A stretch of 53,235 nt of DNA from Solidesulfovibrio fructosivorans JJ] (GTDB lineage Bacteria > Desulfobacterota > Desulfovibrionia > Desulfovibrionales > Desulfovibrionaceae), in contig NZ_AECZ01000028.1 of NCBI RefSeq assembly GCF_000179555.1, positions 1 through 53,235 on the forward strand, given 5' to 3'. The position numbers and the translations under genes are program-made. The notes below the pieces were generated by a model that was not told the origin of the DNA, did not search any database, and worked only from the letters and a program-made list of their open reading frames with translations. Below are positions 35,218 to 44,329 of the stretch, one piece after another; within the stretch, counting starts at the first letter, position 1; every line of letters begins with the position of its first letter.

Positions 35218-35513
35218 GGTTGTCTCCCGGGTTATGGGTTGCGTTCATTTTCTATGTTTTTTCCCCGATAGAGTAAACCGTCACGGGAGGCGGTTTATCC
35301 GTGACGACCTCGTCGCGCGCGCGTCGTTTCCCACGATGGAGGGGAAAATGCGCGATCTTGCCGCCGGGGAAACGCCCAGGCCGGCCCATGCCGCGAAGGG
35401 CATTTTCGGCGATGTTGGAAACAGTTGCGGCCGGGGGTTGCCGGAATACGGAAAAATGCCGTATTCGAAGCATAAAGTCTCTTTCCTGGTATTTTCGAAA
35501 CAAGGAGTTGCGC
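35218..35513. promoter_or_regulatory. Divergent intergenic region with two dyads
   Basis: It lies between the lipoprotein (minus) and RND adaptor (plus) starts. GAATACGG-7-CCGTATTC at 35444-35466 is a perfect 8-bp dyad, a candidate repressor operator 48 nt before the adaptor. Around 35275-35306, CGTCACGG/CCGTGACG and AAACCG/CGGTTT are interleaved and could form alternative hairpins. No gene is seen here. Confidence 0.45.
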
Positions 35514-36698
35514 ATGCCCCCGAGCCCGCGTCGCATTCCGGTCCCGTTTCCTGCCTGTCTGTTGCCGGCGGTGTTGGGTCTTTTCCTGCTTTGGGGCTGC
35601 GGCAACGGGGACGCCGACAAGACGAAGGCCGCCGCGCCGCAAGCCGTGGCCGTCATGGTCGCGGCCCAAAAGCCGGTCGTGGCCGACGTGCCGGTTTACG
35701 CCGAATATGTGGGACGGCTGGCGGCCAAGGAGAACGTGGACATCCGGGCCCGGGTGGAGGGCTATCTCAAGGAGCGGCTCTTCACCGAAGGCTCCATGGT
35801 GAAAAAAGGCGACCTGCTTTTTGTCATCGAACCCCGCCAGTACCAGGAGAGCCTGCAAAAGGCCCGGGCCGAGCTGGCCCGGCAGCAGACGCTTCTGTCC
35901 AGGGCGCAGGTCGATTTCACGCGCTTCGAAAAGCTTTATAAGCAGGGCGCGGTCAGCCGCGACGAATACGATACCAAGCTCACCCGGCAGCACGAGCTCG
36001 AAGCGGGTGTGACAAGCGCCAAGAGCGCCGTGGAAACGGCCGAGCGCGACCTCGGCTACACCCGGATCGCCGCGCCCATCACCGGGCGCATCGGCAAGGC
36101 CTTCGTCAATGTCGGCAACCTGGTCGGCAAGGGCGACAACACGCTTCTGGCCGAAATATCCTCCACCGACCCCATCTACGTCGATTTCTCCATCAGCGAA
36201 CGTGATTACCTGGAGCTGGTCAAGGCCATGCAGGCCGGCAACGGCGGCAAGGCCCAGGATTTTCCGCTGACGCTCATCCTGGCCGACGATTCGGTCTATC
36301 CCCTGGCCGGCGAGGCGGACATGGCCGAGCGGGCCGTGGACGCCAAGACCGGCACCCTCGGCGTGCGCGGCGTGTTCCCCAACCCCGACGGCATCCTGAA
36401 GCCCGGTCAGTTCGGCAAGGTCCGGGTGCTTTTGGAAAACAGAAAGGGCGCGTTGCTCGTGCCCCAGCGGGCCATCGTCGACGTCCAGGGCAGCAAGTCG
36501 GTCTACGTGGTCGGCCCGGAGAACAAGATCGAGGCCAAGGCCGTGACCATCGGCGGCGGCCAGAACGGCTCCTTTGTCATCGACTCGGGCCTGACCCCGG
36601 ATGATGTGGTCGTGGTCGAGGGCGTGACCAAGGTTCGCCCCGGCGTCGTCGTCAAGGTCGCGCCGCCGCCGGCCAAGGAGGGGGGAGGAAAAGAGTAA
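35514..36698 (+). CDS. RND efflux periplasmic adaptor lipoprotein (AcrA-type)
   Basis: A 394-aa membrane fusion protein. The ATG at 35514 has AAGGAG 6 nt upstream. The signal ends in LLWGC, so Cys29 is probably lipidated, unlike the adaptor at 4012. Lipoyl halves are YVGRLAAKENVDIRARVEG and LGYTRIAAPITGRIGKAFV, flanking a coiled-coil hairpin (about 110-165). The following beta-barrel begins TDPIYVDFSISERDY. It pairs with the HAE1-type pump at 36913, although a strong hairpin and 214 nt separate them. No outer-membrane factor gene follows. Confidence 0.92.
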   Translation: MPPSPRRIPVPFPACLLPAVLGLFLLWGCGNGDADKTKAAAPQAVAVMVAAQKPVVADVPVYAEYVGRLAAKENVDIRARVEGYLKERLFTEGSMVKKGDLLFVIEPRQYQESLQKARAELARQQTLLSRAQVDFTRFEKLYKQGAVSRDEYDTKLTRQHELEAGVTSAKSAVETAERDLGYTRIAAPITGRIGKAFVNVGNLVGKGDNTLLAEISSTDPIYVDFSISERDYLELVKAMQAGNGGKAQDFPLTLILADDSVYPLAGEADMAERAVDAKTGTLGVRGVFPNPDGILKPGQFGKVRVLLENRKGALLVPQRAIVDVQGSKSVYVVGPENKIEAKAVTIGGGQNGSFVIDSGLTPDDVVVVEGVTKVRPGVVVKVAPPPAKEGGGKE

Positions 36699-36702
36699 GG
36701 AG

Positions 36703-36748
36703 CCGGGGGAGGGAACCCCTTTTTGAAAAAAGGGGTTCCCTCCCCCGG
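36703..36748 (+). terminator. Hairpin between adaptor and pump genes
   Basis: CCGGGGGAGGGAACCCC...TTTTT pairs with its complement ending CCCTCCCCCGG, 4 nt past the adaptor stop. The tail CCCCAAAAACTTTTCAAGG matches the family. Being inside a probable operon, it could reduce rather than stop transcription into the pump gene. Confidence 0.65.
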
Positions 36749-36912
36749 ACCCCCACCCTCCCCAAAAACTTTTCAAGGGGAATGCGTCGACGGCCGATTG
36801 GTGGAGGATGGAAGGGAAGATGCGGCGATCGCTTGCAAAAGTATGGGGCGTATTGCCTGGGCCGGGGAGAGGGGGAGTGGCAGGAACGCAAGCCTGAGGG
36901 GGGCGAACGGTC

Positions 36913-39900
36913 ATGGTCAATTTCTTCATTGAGCGGCCCGTGTTTTCGGCCGTGTTGTCCATCGTCATCACCCTGGTCGGGGCGATCTGCATCCTGACCC
37001 TGCCCATCGCCCAGTACCCCCAGATCGTGCCGCCCACGGTCCAGGTGACGGCCACCTACGACGGCGCCAGCGCCCAGGTGGTGGAGGAGTCCGTGGCCAC
37101 CCCCATCGAGCAGGAGGTCAACGGCGCCCAGGACATGCTCTACATGAATTCCGTCAGCTCCAACGACGGACGCATGGTCTTAAACGTCACCTTCGACATC
37201 AGCCGCGACCTCGACCTGGCCACGGTGGACGTGCAAAACCGCGTGGCCCTGGCCAATTCCCGCCTGCCCTCCGAAGTCGTCCGGCGCGGCATCTCGGTCA
37301 AAAAGCAGTCCCCGGACATGCTGCTGGTCATCAACCTGAATTCCCCGGACGGTAGCCGCGATACGCTTTTTCTCAACAACTACGCAAAAATAAATATTAC
37401 GGATGCCCTGGCCCGGGTGCCGGGCGTGGGCAATGTGGCCGTTTTCGGCGAGCGCGACTACAGCATGCGGGTCTGGCTCGACCCGGACAAGCTGGCGCGC
37501 CTGGGGCTTACCGCCTCGGACGTGGCCAACGCCATCCGCCAGCAAAACGTCCAGGCCCCGGCCGGCCAGATCGGCATGCCCCCGGCTCCGCCGGGCCAGG
37601 AGTTCCAGCTCACGGTCCAGGTCAAGGGACGTCTGGCCGATCCCGAGGAATTCGCCGACATCATCGTGCGCTCGGGCAAGGGGGCGCAGCTCGTGCGCGT
37701 GCGCGACGTGGGCCGGGTGGACCTCGGCAGCCAGAGCTACACCGCCTTTACCCGCCTGAATGGCAAGCCCACCTGCACCATCCAGATTTTCCAGCTGCCC
37801 GGGGCCAACGCCCTGGAGGTGGTCAAGCGGATCCGGGCCATCATGGCCGAGCAGGCGACCTATTTCCCCTCCGGCGTCGCTTACACCATTCCCTACGACA
37901 CGACCAAGTTCGTCAACGCCTCCATCCACGAGGTCATAAAAACCCTGTTCGAAGCCGTTTTTCTGGTCCTGCTCGTGGTCTACGTCTTTTTGCAAAACGC
38001 CCGGGCCACGCTCATCCCCATGCTCACCGTGCCGGTGTCCCTGGTCGGGGCTTTCGCCTTCATGCAGCTCTTCGGCTTTTCCATCAACACGCTGACGCTG
38101 TTCGGACTGGTGCTGGCCATCGGCATTGTCGTGGACGACGCCATCGTGGTGGTGGAGGCGGTGCAGCACAAGATCGACCACGAGGGGCTGCCCGCCCGGG
38201 AGGCCACCAAGGCGGCCATGGCCGAGGTGGCCGGGCCGGTCGTGGCCATCTCGCTGGTTTTGATCTCGGTCTTCGTGCCCGTGGCCTTCATGGGCGGGGT
38301 GACGGGCCGGCTCTACCAGCAGTTCGCCCTGACCCTGGCCGTGTCCGTGGCCCTCTCGGCCATCTGCGCCCTGACCCTTTCGCCGGCGCTTTGCGCGCTG
38401 ATCCTGCGTCCGGCCGGCACGCCCAAGGGGCCGCTCGGGGCATTTTTCCGCGGCTTCAACCGCCTCTTTGCCGCCACCACCAACGGCTACACGGCCGGGG
38501 TGCGCGCGGCCATCAGGCTCTTTCTCGTCACGCTCGTCACCCTCGGGGCGCTTGTCGGCGGCACCTACTGGCTGCTGACCACGGTGCCCACGGGGTTTGT
38601 TCCCGACGAGGACCAGGGCTATTTCATCGTCAACGCCCAGTTGCCCGAGGGCGCGTCCCTGGAGCGCAACGAGGCGGTGGTCAAGCGCATGGAGGAACAC
38701 CTCGCCGCCGACCCGGCCGTGGCCGACGTCCTGTCCCTTGGCGGCTACAACCTGCTGACCGCCACCTACAGCTCCTATGCCAGCGCCCTGTTCGTCATAT
38801 TAAAGCCCTGGGACGAGCGGAAAACGCCGGAGCTCTCCCTGGAAGCGGCCATGGACCGGGCCAGGCGCTTTTTTGCCGGCATCCAGCAGGCCGTGGTCAT
38901 GGCCTTCAACCCCTCGCCCATTCCCGGCCTCGGCACCACCGGCGGCTTTCAGTTCGAGTTGCAGGACCGCGCCGGCGGCAAGGTGGAGGAGCTGGCCAGG
39001 GTGGCCTATGGCTTCATGGACGCGGCCCGGCGGCTGCCGTCCGTGACCGGCGTCTTTTCCGACTTCAGCGTGGACGTGCCCCAGCTTTTCTACAACCTCG
39101 ACCGCGACAAGGTGCAGACCCTCGGCATCCCGCCAAGCGACGTGTTCGAGGCGCTCCAGACCTATCTCGGCGGCCTCTACGTCAACGACTTCAACAAGTT
39201 CGGCCGCACCTACCGGGTCATGCTCCAGGCCGAGCCGCGTTTCCGCACCAGTCCGCGCGACATCGAGCGCTTTTACGTGCGCGCCGCCGAGGGGGAGATG
39301 GTGCCCTTAAGCACCCTTGGCCGGACGAAGTCCATTCGCGGGCCGGAATACATCCGCCGCTACAACCTTTTCCGGACCGTGGAGATTTCCGGCGCGACCC
39401 CGCCCGGGTTCTCCTCGGGCCAGTCCCTGGCCGCCATGGCGGGGCTGGCCCAAAAGGACCTGCCCCAGGGCTTCGGCTACGACTGGACCGGCATCGCCTT
39501 CCAGGAAGTCCGCTCCGGCAGCCAGTCCATCTACATCTTCGCCCTGGCCCTGGTCATGGTGTTTCTGGTCCTGGCCGCCCAGTACGAATCCTGGGCCGTG
39601 CCCTTCGCGGTCATCCTGGCCGTGCCGCTGGCGGTGTTCGGGGCCATGGGCGCGCAGATGCTGCGGGGGCTCGACAACAATGTCTACGCCCAGATCGGGC
39701 TGGTCATGCTCATCGGCCTGGCCGCCAAGAACGCCATCCTGATCGTGGAATTCGCCAAGATGCGCCGGGAGGCCGGGGATGCGCCGGAGGAGGCCGCCGT
39801 TTCGGCCTCGCGGCTGCGGTTTCGGCCGATCCTCATGACCTCCTTCGCCTTCATCCTCGGCGTGGTGCCGATGATGGTCGCCACCGGCGCGGGAGCGGCC

Positions 39901-40023
39901 AGCCGCCATGCCCTCGGCACGGCGGTCTTCGGCGGCATGGTCGCGGCCACCATCCTTGGCGTCTATTTCGTGCCGGCGCTGTACTGCTTCATCCAGCGCG
40001 CCGTGGAGCGGCTGCGGCGGTAG
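36913..40023 (+). CDS. RND multidrug efflux pump (AcrB/HAE1 type)
   Basis: A 1036-aa inner-membrane proton/drug antiporter starting MVNFFIERPVFSAVLSIVIT, the typical HAE1 N-terminus. Proton-relay residues are D408 and D409 ([14 protein letters not shown]) and the TM10 lysine in LAAKNAILIVEFAK. Length matches AcrB (1049). It is a homotrimer type, distinct from the MdtB/C pair at 5.2-11.4 kb. The start has a weak GGGGGCG ribosome site. Substrate unknown; the family exports hydrophobic drugs, solvents and bile-like compounds. Confidence 0.93.
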   Translation: MVNFFIERPVFSAVLSIVITLVGAICILTLPIAQYPQIVPPTVQVTATYDGASAQVVEESVATPIEQEVNGAQDMLYMNSVSSNDGRMVLNVTFDISRDLDLATVDVQNRVALANSRLPSEVVRRGISVKKQSPDMLLVINLNSPDGSRDTLFLNNYAKINITDALARVPGVGNVAVFGERDYSMRVWLDPDKLARLGLTASDVANAIRQQNVQAPAGQIGMPPAPPGQEFQLTVQVKGRLADPEEFADIIVRSGKGAQLVRVRDVGRVDLGSQSYTAFTRLNGKPTCTIQIFQLPGANALEVVKRIRAIMAEQATYFPSGVAYTIPYDTTKFVNASIHEVIKTLFEAVFLVLLVVYVFLQNARATLIPMLTVPVSLVGAFAFMQLFGFSINTLTLFGLVLAIGIVVDDAIVVVEAVQHKIDHEGLPAREATKAAMAEVAGPVVAISLVLISVFVPVAFMGGVTGRLYQQFALTLAVSVALSAICALTLSPALCALILRPAGTPKGPLGAFFRGFNRLFAATTNGYTAGVRAAIRLFLVTLVTLGALVGGTYWLLTTVPTGFVPDEDQGYFIVNAQLPEGASLERNEAVVKRMEEHLAADPAVADVLSLGGYNLLTATYSSYASALFVILKPWDERKTPELSLEAAMDRARRFFAGIQQAVVMAFNPSPIPGLGTTGGFQFELQDRAGGKVEELARVAYGFMDAARRLPSVTGVFSDFSVDVPQLFYNLDRDKVQTLGIPPSDVFEALQTYLGGLYVNDFNKFGRTYRVMLQAEPRFRTSPRDIERFYVRAAEGEMVPLSTLGRTKSIRGPEYIRRYNLFRTVEISGATPPGFSSGQSLAAMAGLAQKDLPQGFGYDWTGIAFQEVRSGSQSIYIFALALVMVFLVLAAQYESWAVPFAVILAVPLAVFGAMGAQMLRGLDNNVYAQIGLVMLIGLAAKNAILIVEFAKMRREAGDAPEEAAVSASRLRFRPILMTSFAFILGVVPMMVATGAGAASRHALGTAVFGGMVAATILGVYFVPALYCFIQRAVERLRR

Positions 40024-40074
40024 GCGGCCGCGCGACACCATTCTTCGGAAAGCAGGATCGGGGAGGGAAGGCGC

Positions 40075-40114
40075 GCGCGAGGCAAGGGCCTTTATAAAGG
40101 GCCCCCGCTCGCGC
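40075..40114. terminator. Hairpin between convergent pump and kinase genes
   Basis: GCGCGAG (40075-40081) pairs with CTCGCGC (40108-40114), enclosing the inner stem GGGCCTTTA/TAAAGGGCCC with a bulge. TTTT follows at 40118-40121 on the plus strand. Confidence 0.6.
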
Positions 40115-40131
40115 ACGTTTTCTACGCCCCG

Positions 40132-42219
40132 TCAATGTCGGGGGGAGAGCGGTTCCAGTTCGAACGTCAGGGAGAAGGTGAACACCGAGCCCTGGTCCGG
40201 CACGCTGTCCACCCCGAGTTCCCCGCCCATGAGCGCCACCAGCCGTCGGGTGATGGCCAGCCCCAGCCCCGTGCCGCCGAAGCGCCGGGTGTAGGAGCCG
40301 TCGGCCTGGGTGAAGGCCTCGAAAATGCGGGAGGTGTCCTCGGGGAGGATGCCGATGCCGGTGTCGCTGACGGAGAAGAGCAGCTCCTGGCGCATGCCGC
40401 GCGTGATCGCCTCGGCCGGCCGGCAGGCTTCCACGCACTGCGCCTGGACCACCACGCCGCCGTGGTCGGTGAACTTGATGGCGTTGCCGACGAGATTGGT
40501 CAGCACCTGGCGCAGGCGGTCGGCGTCGCCAAGGAGCATGTCCGGCACGTCGGGGGAGATGTCCACGGAGAGTTCGAGCCCCTTTTCCCGGGCCGGCGCG
40601 CCCATGGCGGCTTCCACCGAGGCCAGCACGGCGCGCAGGCCGAAGGCCTCGTGGGCCAGCTCCACGCGCTCGGCCTCGATCCTGGAGAAGTCGAGGAGGT
40701 CGTTTATCAGCGCCAGTAGCGATGAGGCCGATCCTTCGATATCCTTGAGGAATTCCTTCTGGTCGTCGCTGAGCCCGGTTTGGCCGAGGATCTGGGCCAT
40801 GCCGAGGATGCCGTTCATGGGCGTGCGGATTTCGTGGCTGATATTGGCCAGAAACGCCGATTTGGCCCGGCTGGCCGCCTCGGCCGCCTCCTTGGCCCGG
40901 GCCATGGAGGCCTCGGCCTCACGGCGCTCCAGCACTTCGTGGATGAGTTCCTCGTTCATGCGGTTGAGCGTCTGGGTCCGTTTGCGCACCATGTCTTCCA
41001 GGCGTTCGTTGACGCGCTCCAGCTCGAGGCGGGTCTGGACCCGGTCGGTGATGTCCTCGAGGGTGCCGGCGAGCCGGGAGACCCCACCGGAGTCGCCGAT
41101 CACGGGGAAATAGCGGGCCTGGACCCAGCGCACGCTGCCGTCGTCGCGCACCACGCGGAAATCGGGGAAAATTCCCCGGGCGGGCGGGCCGGAGGCCAGG
41201 CGGGTCATGTGGTCGAGCACCTTGTCCCGGTCTTCGGGGTGCACGCTGTCGAGCCAGGATTGCGGGGAGGCGTAGAGGCTGACCGGCGGCCTGCCCCAGA
41301 GGGTTTCGTAGGCCGGGCTGACGTAGAAGATGCGCTTTACGTCCGGGGAGGCCAGCCAGAACACCTCGCCGATGGTTTCGGCCAGTTGCCGGAATTTCTT
41401 TTCGCTCTCCCGCAAGGCCCGCTCGGCGTTTTTGCGCTCGGTGATGTCGCGCACCACGGCGATGATGCGGTCCTGTCCCCGGACCACGGCATGGCGCAGG
41501 TTGACCTCGGTCCAGAAAAGCCGGCCGGTCTTGTCGCGGGCCAGCCATTCGAAGAGCTGGGGCTGGCCGCGGCGGGCCTGGTCGAGCTTGGCCAGGGCCG
41601 CCGCGCCGGTGTGGGGAGGAGTGCCGGCGCTCAAGCCGTCGGGCGTTATCCGGCGCAGTTCGTCCACGCCGTAGCCATAAAGGGACACGGCGCGCTCGTT
41701 GGCGTCCAGGATTTGGCCCGTGGCCGGGTCCTGGATGAAAATGGCGTCGTTGGCCGCATCCAGGATGTCGCGGTACTCGGCTTCCTTTTCCCGGACGGCC
41801 GCTTCGAGCTGGCTCTGCGCGTCCACGTCCCGCCCGCAGGCGAGCACCATGGCCGGCTGTCCGTCCGGGCCGTCGATGAGGCCCAGCCCCCAGCGCAACC
41901 GCCGCCAGCCGAGGGCCGTGCGGATGGTCTGATTTTGCGTCAGGTCCTTGGGAGACAACTCGCCGTCGAGAAGGGCGCGATGCAAAATGCGCGCATTGTC
42001 GTTGTCCTTGGGCGGCAGGGCCAGATCGAACCAGTCGCTGCCCACGGCCTGTTCGCGGGTTTGGCCGAGCAGCCGCAGGCCGCTTTCGTTGATGGCCGCC
42101 AGACGGCCCACGGCGTCGATGACGACAACGATATCGCCGGCCGCTTCCCACAGGGCGGCGAGCATGGACCCGGCGTCGCAAGGGAGAGGGGAGGCGCGTG
42201 GGGCGGGCTGGTCGGGCAT
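40132..42219 (-). CDS. Multi-PAS sensor histidine kinase
   Basis: About 695 aa if it starts at the ATG at 42219 (MPDQPAPRAS), a start not backed by a good ribosome site. It has three PAS domains (about 20-130, 140-265 and 275-390), each with PAC-like ends (RRLRWGLGLID, IIAVVRDITERK, SRLAGTLEDITDR). Then come a coiled coil, HisKA with phospho-acceptor H462 (LANISHEIRTPMNGILG), and HATPase_c (FSVSDTGIGI, GGTGLGLAITRRLV). No membrane helices or receiver domain are seen, so it is a soluble kinase that needs a separate response regulator; none lies beside it. The signal is unknown. Confidence 0.88.
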   Translation of the reverse strand: MPDQPAPRASPLPCDAGSMLAALWEAAGDIVVVIDAVGRLAAINESGLRLLGQTREQAVGSDWFDLALPPKDNDNARILHRALLDGELSPKDLTQNQTIRTALGWRRLRWGLGLIDGPDGQPAMVLACGRDVDAQSQLEAAVREKEAEYRDILDAANDAIFIQDPATGQILDANERAVSLYGYGVDELRRITPDGLSAGTPPHTGAAALAKLDQARRGQPQLFEWLARDKTGRLFWTEVNLRHAVVRGQDRIIAVVRDITERKNAERALRESEKKFRQLAETIGEVFWLASPDVKRIFYVSPAYETLWGRPPVSLYASPQSWLDSVHPEDRDKVLDHMTRLASGPPARGIFPDFRVVRDDGSVRWVQARYFPVIGDSGGVSRLAGTLEDITDRVQTRLELERVNERLEDMVRKRTQTLNRMNEELIHEVLERREAEASMARAKEAAEAASRAKSAFLANISHEIRTPMNGILGMAQILGQTGLSDDQKEFLKDIEGSASSLLALINDLLDFSRIEAERVELAHEAFGLRAVLASVEAAMGAPAREKGLELSVDISPDVPDMLLGDADRLRQVLTNLVGNAIKFTDHGGVVVQAQCVEACRPAEAITRGMRQELLFSVSDTGIGILPEDTSRIFEAFTQADGSYTRRFGGTGLGLAITRRLVALMGGELGVDSVPDQGSVFTFSLTFELEPLSPRH

Positions 42220-42368
42220 GATGGTCGCGGGTGTTGGAGGTTTCGCCGTCTGGTTTAAGGTATGGTCCTTTTCCCCTGCCCAGGCAAGGGGGCCGGATTC
42301 CGATTGCCGGGCGGAACCTCCGGCGTTAAGAGGCAATCAAGGACGCGAAGCGTCCAAGGAGTGCCCGT

Positions 42369-43019
42369 ATGGATCGCAGAACCTTTCTCTTGGCGGCGGG
42401 CGTCATGGCCGCGAGTTGCGGCACGCCCGGCCTGGGTCTGGCCGCGAGCGGCGTCGCGCTTCCCCCGCCGGCCATCCCCGGGGGCAAGACCCTGGAGGAG
42501 GCGCTCCAAAAACGGCAGAGCCGGCGGCAGTTCGATGCCCGGCCCTTGCCCGAGGCGGTGCTGTCCGGCCTTTTGTGGGCGGCGAACGGCGTCAACCGCC
42601 CGGAAATCGGCAAGCACACCGCGCCCACTGCCATGAACCGCCAGGAAATCGCCGTCTACGTGGCCAAGGCGGACGGGCTTTTTCTCTACGAGCCCAAGGA
42701 CCATGCCTTAAGCCGCGTCAAGGACGCCGACCTGCGCGCCGCCACCGGCAAGCAGGCCTTTGCCGCCACGGCCCCGGTCGACCTCGTCTATGTGGCCGAC
42801 ATGGCCAAGGTGGCGGGCTCCACGCCGGAGGAAAAGCTCTTTTACGCCGGCACGGACACGGGCTTTGTCAGCCAGAACGTCTACCTCTACTGCGCGGCCA
42901 TGGACCTGGCCACGGTGGTGCGGGCCAGCATCGACACGGCGGCCCTGGCCTCGGCCATGGGGCTGCCGGCGACCAGTCGCATCACCCTGGCCCAGACCGT
43001 GGGGTATCCCAATGTCTGA
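42369..43019 (+). CDS. Tat-exported nitroreductase-family protein
   Basis: A 216-aa protein; AAGGAG lies 7 nt before the ATG. The N-terminus MDRRTFLLAAGVMAASC has a twin-arginine-type signal (R3R4), and Cys17 could be a lipidation site. The rest is a compact nitroreductase/SagB-like fold: EALQKRQSRRQFDARPLPE, LSGLLWAANGVNRPE, and the FMN-proximal FVSQNVYLYCAAMDLATVVR. This exported SagB-like group is common in anaerobes and of unclear substrate. Monocistronic, divergent from the sensor kinase. Confidence 0.87.
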   Translation: MDRRTFLLAAGVMAASCGTPGLGLAASGVALPPPAIPGGKTLEEALQKRQSRRQFDARPLPEAVLSGLLWAANGVNRPEIGKHTAPTAMNRQEIAVYVAKADGLFLYEPKDHALSRVKDADLRAATGKQAFAATAPVDLVYVADMAKVAGSTPEEKLFYAGTDTGFVSQNVYLYCAAMDLATVVRASIDTAALASAMGLPATSRITLAQTVGYPNV

Positions 43020-43336
43020 ATCACGCTTTATGTATAAATGGTGTCCGTGTATGCCGGATCAGCGTAAGATAGCAGCGGTTGTCCGTATTCCGGCAACGCA
43101 ATAATCGCAGCATGCTTGTGCCGAAATTCACAAGTATGCTGCTGACCCGGGCCTCAAGCAACACCCCTCACGTGATAAATCAGGCAAGGCCGCTTTGTTG
43201 TTGACAGTGCCTTGCCCAAATCGCTACCTCCCCTAGCATCGCAAAGCCGTTACGGTCGCCCGATGGCGCGGCGCCGCCGGCGCAAGTCCGGACGCCCGGG
43301 CGTTTTTCCTTGCATTACCATACTAAAGGAGTCGTC
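43020..43336. other. Intergenic region with a stem-loop
   Basis: No coding frame is convincing in these 317 nt. A 14-bp stem (GCAGCATGCTTGTG/CACAAGTATGCTGC, one G-U) at 43107-43142 with an 8-nt loop is the main structure; no T-run follows it. A TTGACA box at 43201-43206 could be a -35, but no good -10 sits at the right distance. Confidence 0.5.
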
Positions 43337-44137
43337 ATGGAAGAACTTTCGTATCAGGAAATGCAGCACGTGCTTATGGACGAGCTGCGGCTCATGCACT
43401 ATCCCATCGCCGTCAAATATTTTTTCGATCAAGCCGAGCTTGACGACTTCAAGGAGCGCGTCTCCTACTACCTGCCGGCCAAGGCGCTGACCTTCTGCCA
43501 GGCCGAGATCGGCGCGCGCATGGAAGGCATCACCGTGCTCATGGGCAAGGAACAGCTGGGCTGCTCCAACGCCAAATGCGTGTTCGGCTGGAAGGACATC
43601 GACGCGGCTGAATTCAAAAGCCATATCAAGTACTGCGAGAGCCTGGAACAGGCCGAACGTTTCGTGCGCAGCAAGCCGCGCATGAAGGAAGGACTGCTCG
43701 CCGCCGCTGTCTCGCCCCTGGCCGACGCCGCCTTTCCGCCCGATGTGGTGCATTTCTACTGCGACAACATGCAGGCCTACCACCTCGTGGTGGACTGGAT
43801 GGCCGTCATGGACAAGCATCCCCTGCGCCCCAACATGACCATGAACTCGGCCGCCTGCGCCGGCAACGTCTACGTCTACAACTCCGGCGAGGCCAACGTG
43901 TTTTTGGCCTGCAGCGGCAGCTACAACGCCGGCAAGACCGAGCGCGGCGAGATCAACGTGGCCATTCCCGGCAAGGATATCGGCCGCGTGGTGGCCCGGC
44001 TCAAGGCCCGCAAGGAGCGCGAGGGCGGCGCGGCCATCACCCGCATCGGCCACCCGTTCCCGGGCGCGGACATCTGCAAGAACTGCCCGCTCATCGTCTT
44101 CAAGAAGGCCAAGGACCCGGCCGCGGCTACGGACTGA
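43337..44137 (+). CDS. DUF169 family protein
   Basis: A 266-aa protein; AAGGAG lies 6 nt before the ATG at 43337 (MEELSYQEMQHVLMDELRLM). It matches DUF169: PIAVKYFFDQAELD near the start, LTFCQAEIGARMEG, GCSNAKCVFGWKD, then MNSAACAGNVYVY and a C-terminal DICKNCPLIVFKK. Seven cysteines, several in CxxxxC/CxxC-like settings, suggest metal or Fe-S binding. The family is common in anaerobes and methanogens; its function is not established. Well bounded by hairpin A downstream. Confidence 0.88.
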   Translation: MEELSYQEMQHVLMDELRLMHYPIAVKYFFDQAELDDFKERVSYYLPAKALTFCQAEIGARMEGITVLMGKEQLGCSNAKCVFGWKDIDAAEFKSHIKYCESLEQAERFVRSKPRMKEGLLAAAVSPLADAAFPPDVVHFYCDNMQAYHLVVDWMAVMDKHPLRPNMTMNSAACAGNVYVYNSGEANVFLACSGSYNAGKTERGEINVAIPGKDIGRVVARLKARKEREGGAAITRIGHPFPGADICKNCPLIVFKKAKDPAAATD

Positions 44138-44151
44138 GGATGCGGGAAGAA

Positions 44152-44187
44152 CCGGGGGAAACCTTTCTGTAGAAAGGTTTCCCCCGG
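44152..44187 (+). terminator. Hairpin module A after the DUF169 gene
   Basis: CCGGGGGAAACCTTTCT and AGAAAGGTTTCCCCCGG form a perfect 17-bp stem, followed by the tail CCCCCTTCCAAAGACTTTTA. Confidence 0.8.
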
Positions 44188-44207
44188 GCCCCCTTCCAAA
44201 GACTTTT

Positions 44208-44246
44208 AACGGTTACAGGATGTTATGTGTACGCCCTGTAACCGTT
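44208..44246. repeat. Central inverted repeat AACGGTTACAGG/CCTGTAACCGTT
   Basis: Perfect 12-bp arms at 44208-44219 and 44235-44246 with a 15-nt loop, between module A and module B. It is the counterpart of 17581-17613. Confidence 0.7.
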
Positions 44247-44269
44247 AGGAAGTTTAGGAAGGGGAGAGC

Positions 44270-44310
44270 GCGAGAGGGGAGAACCCTTTTTAAAGGGTTT
44301 CCCCTCTCGC
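44270..44310 (-). terminator. Hairpin module B after the 73-aa gene
   Basis: GCGAGAGGGGAGAACCC... pairs with ...GGGTTTCCCCTCTCGC, 20 nt past the minus-strand stop. On the minus strand GCGCTCTCCCCTTCC follows. Confidence 0.75.
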
Positions 44311-44329
44311 ATTCTTTTTTTCTCTCTCT

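Noticed and set aside
43201-43223. TTGACA with TTGCC as a sigma-54 or sigma-70 promoter of the DUF169 gene
   Set aside because: The GG/GC spacing is one base short for sigma-54, and no reasonable -10 lies 16-18 nt after TTGACA.
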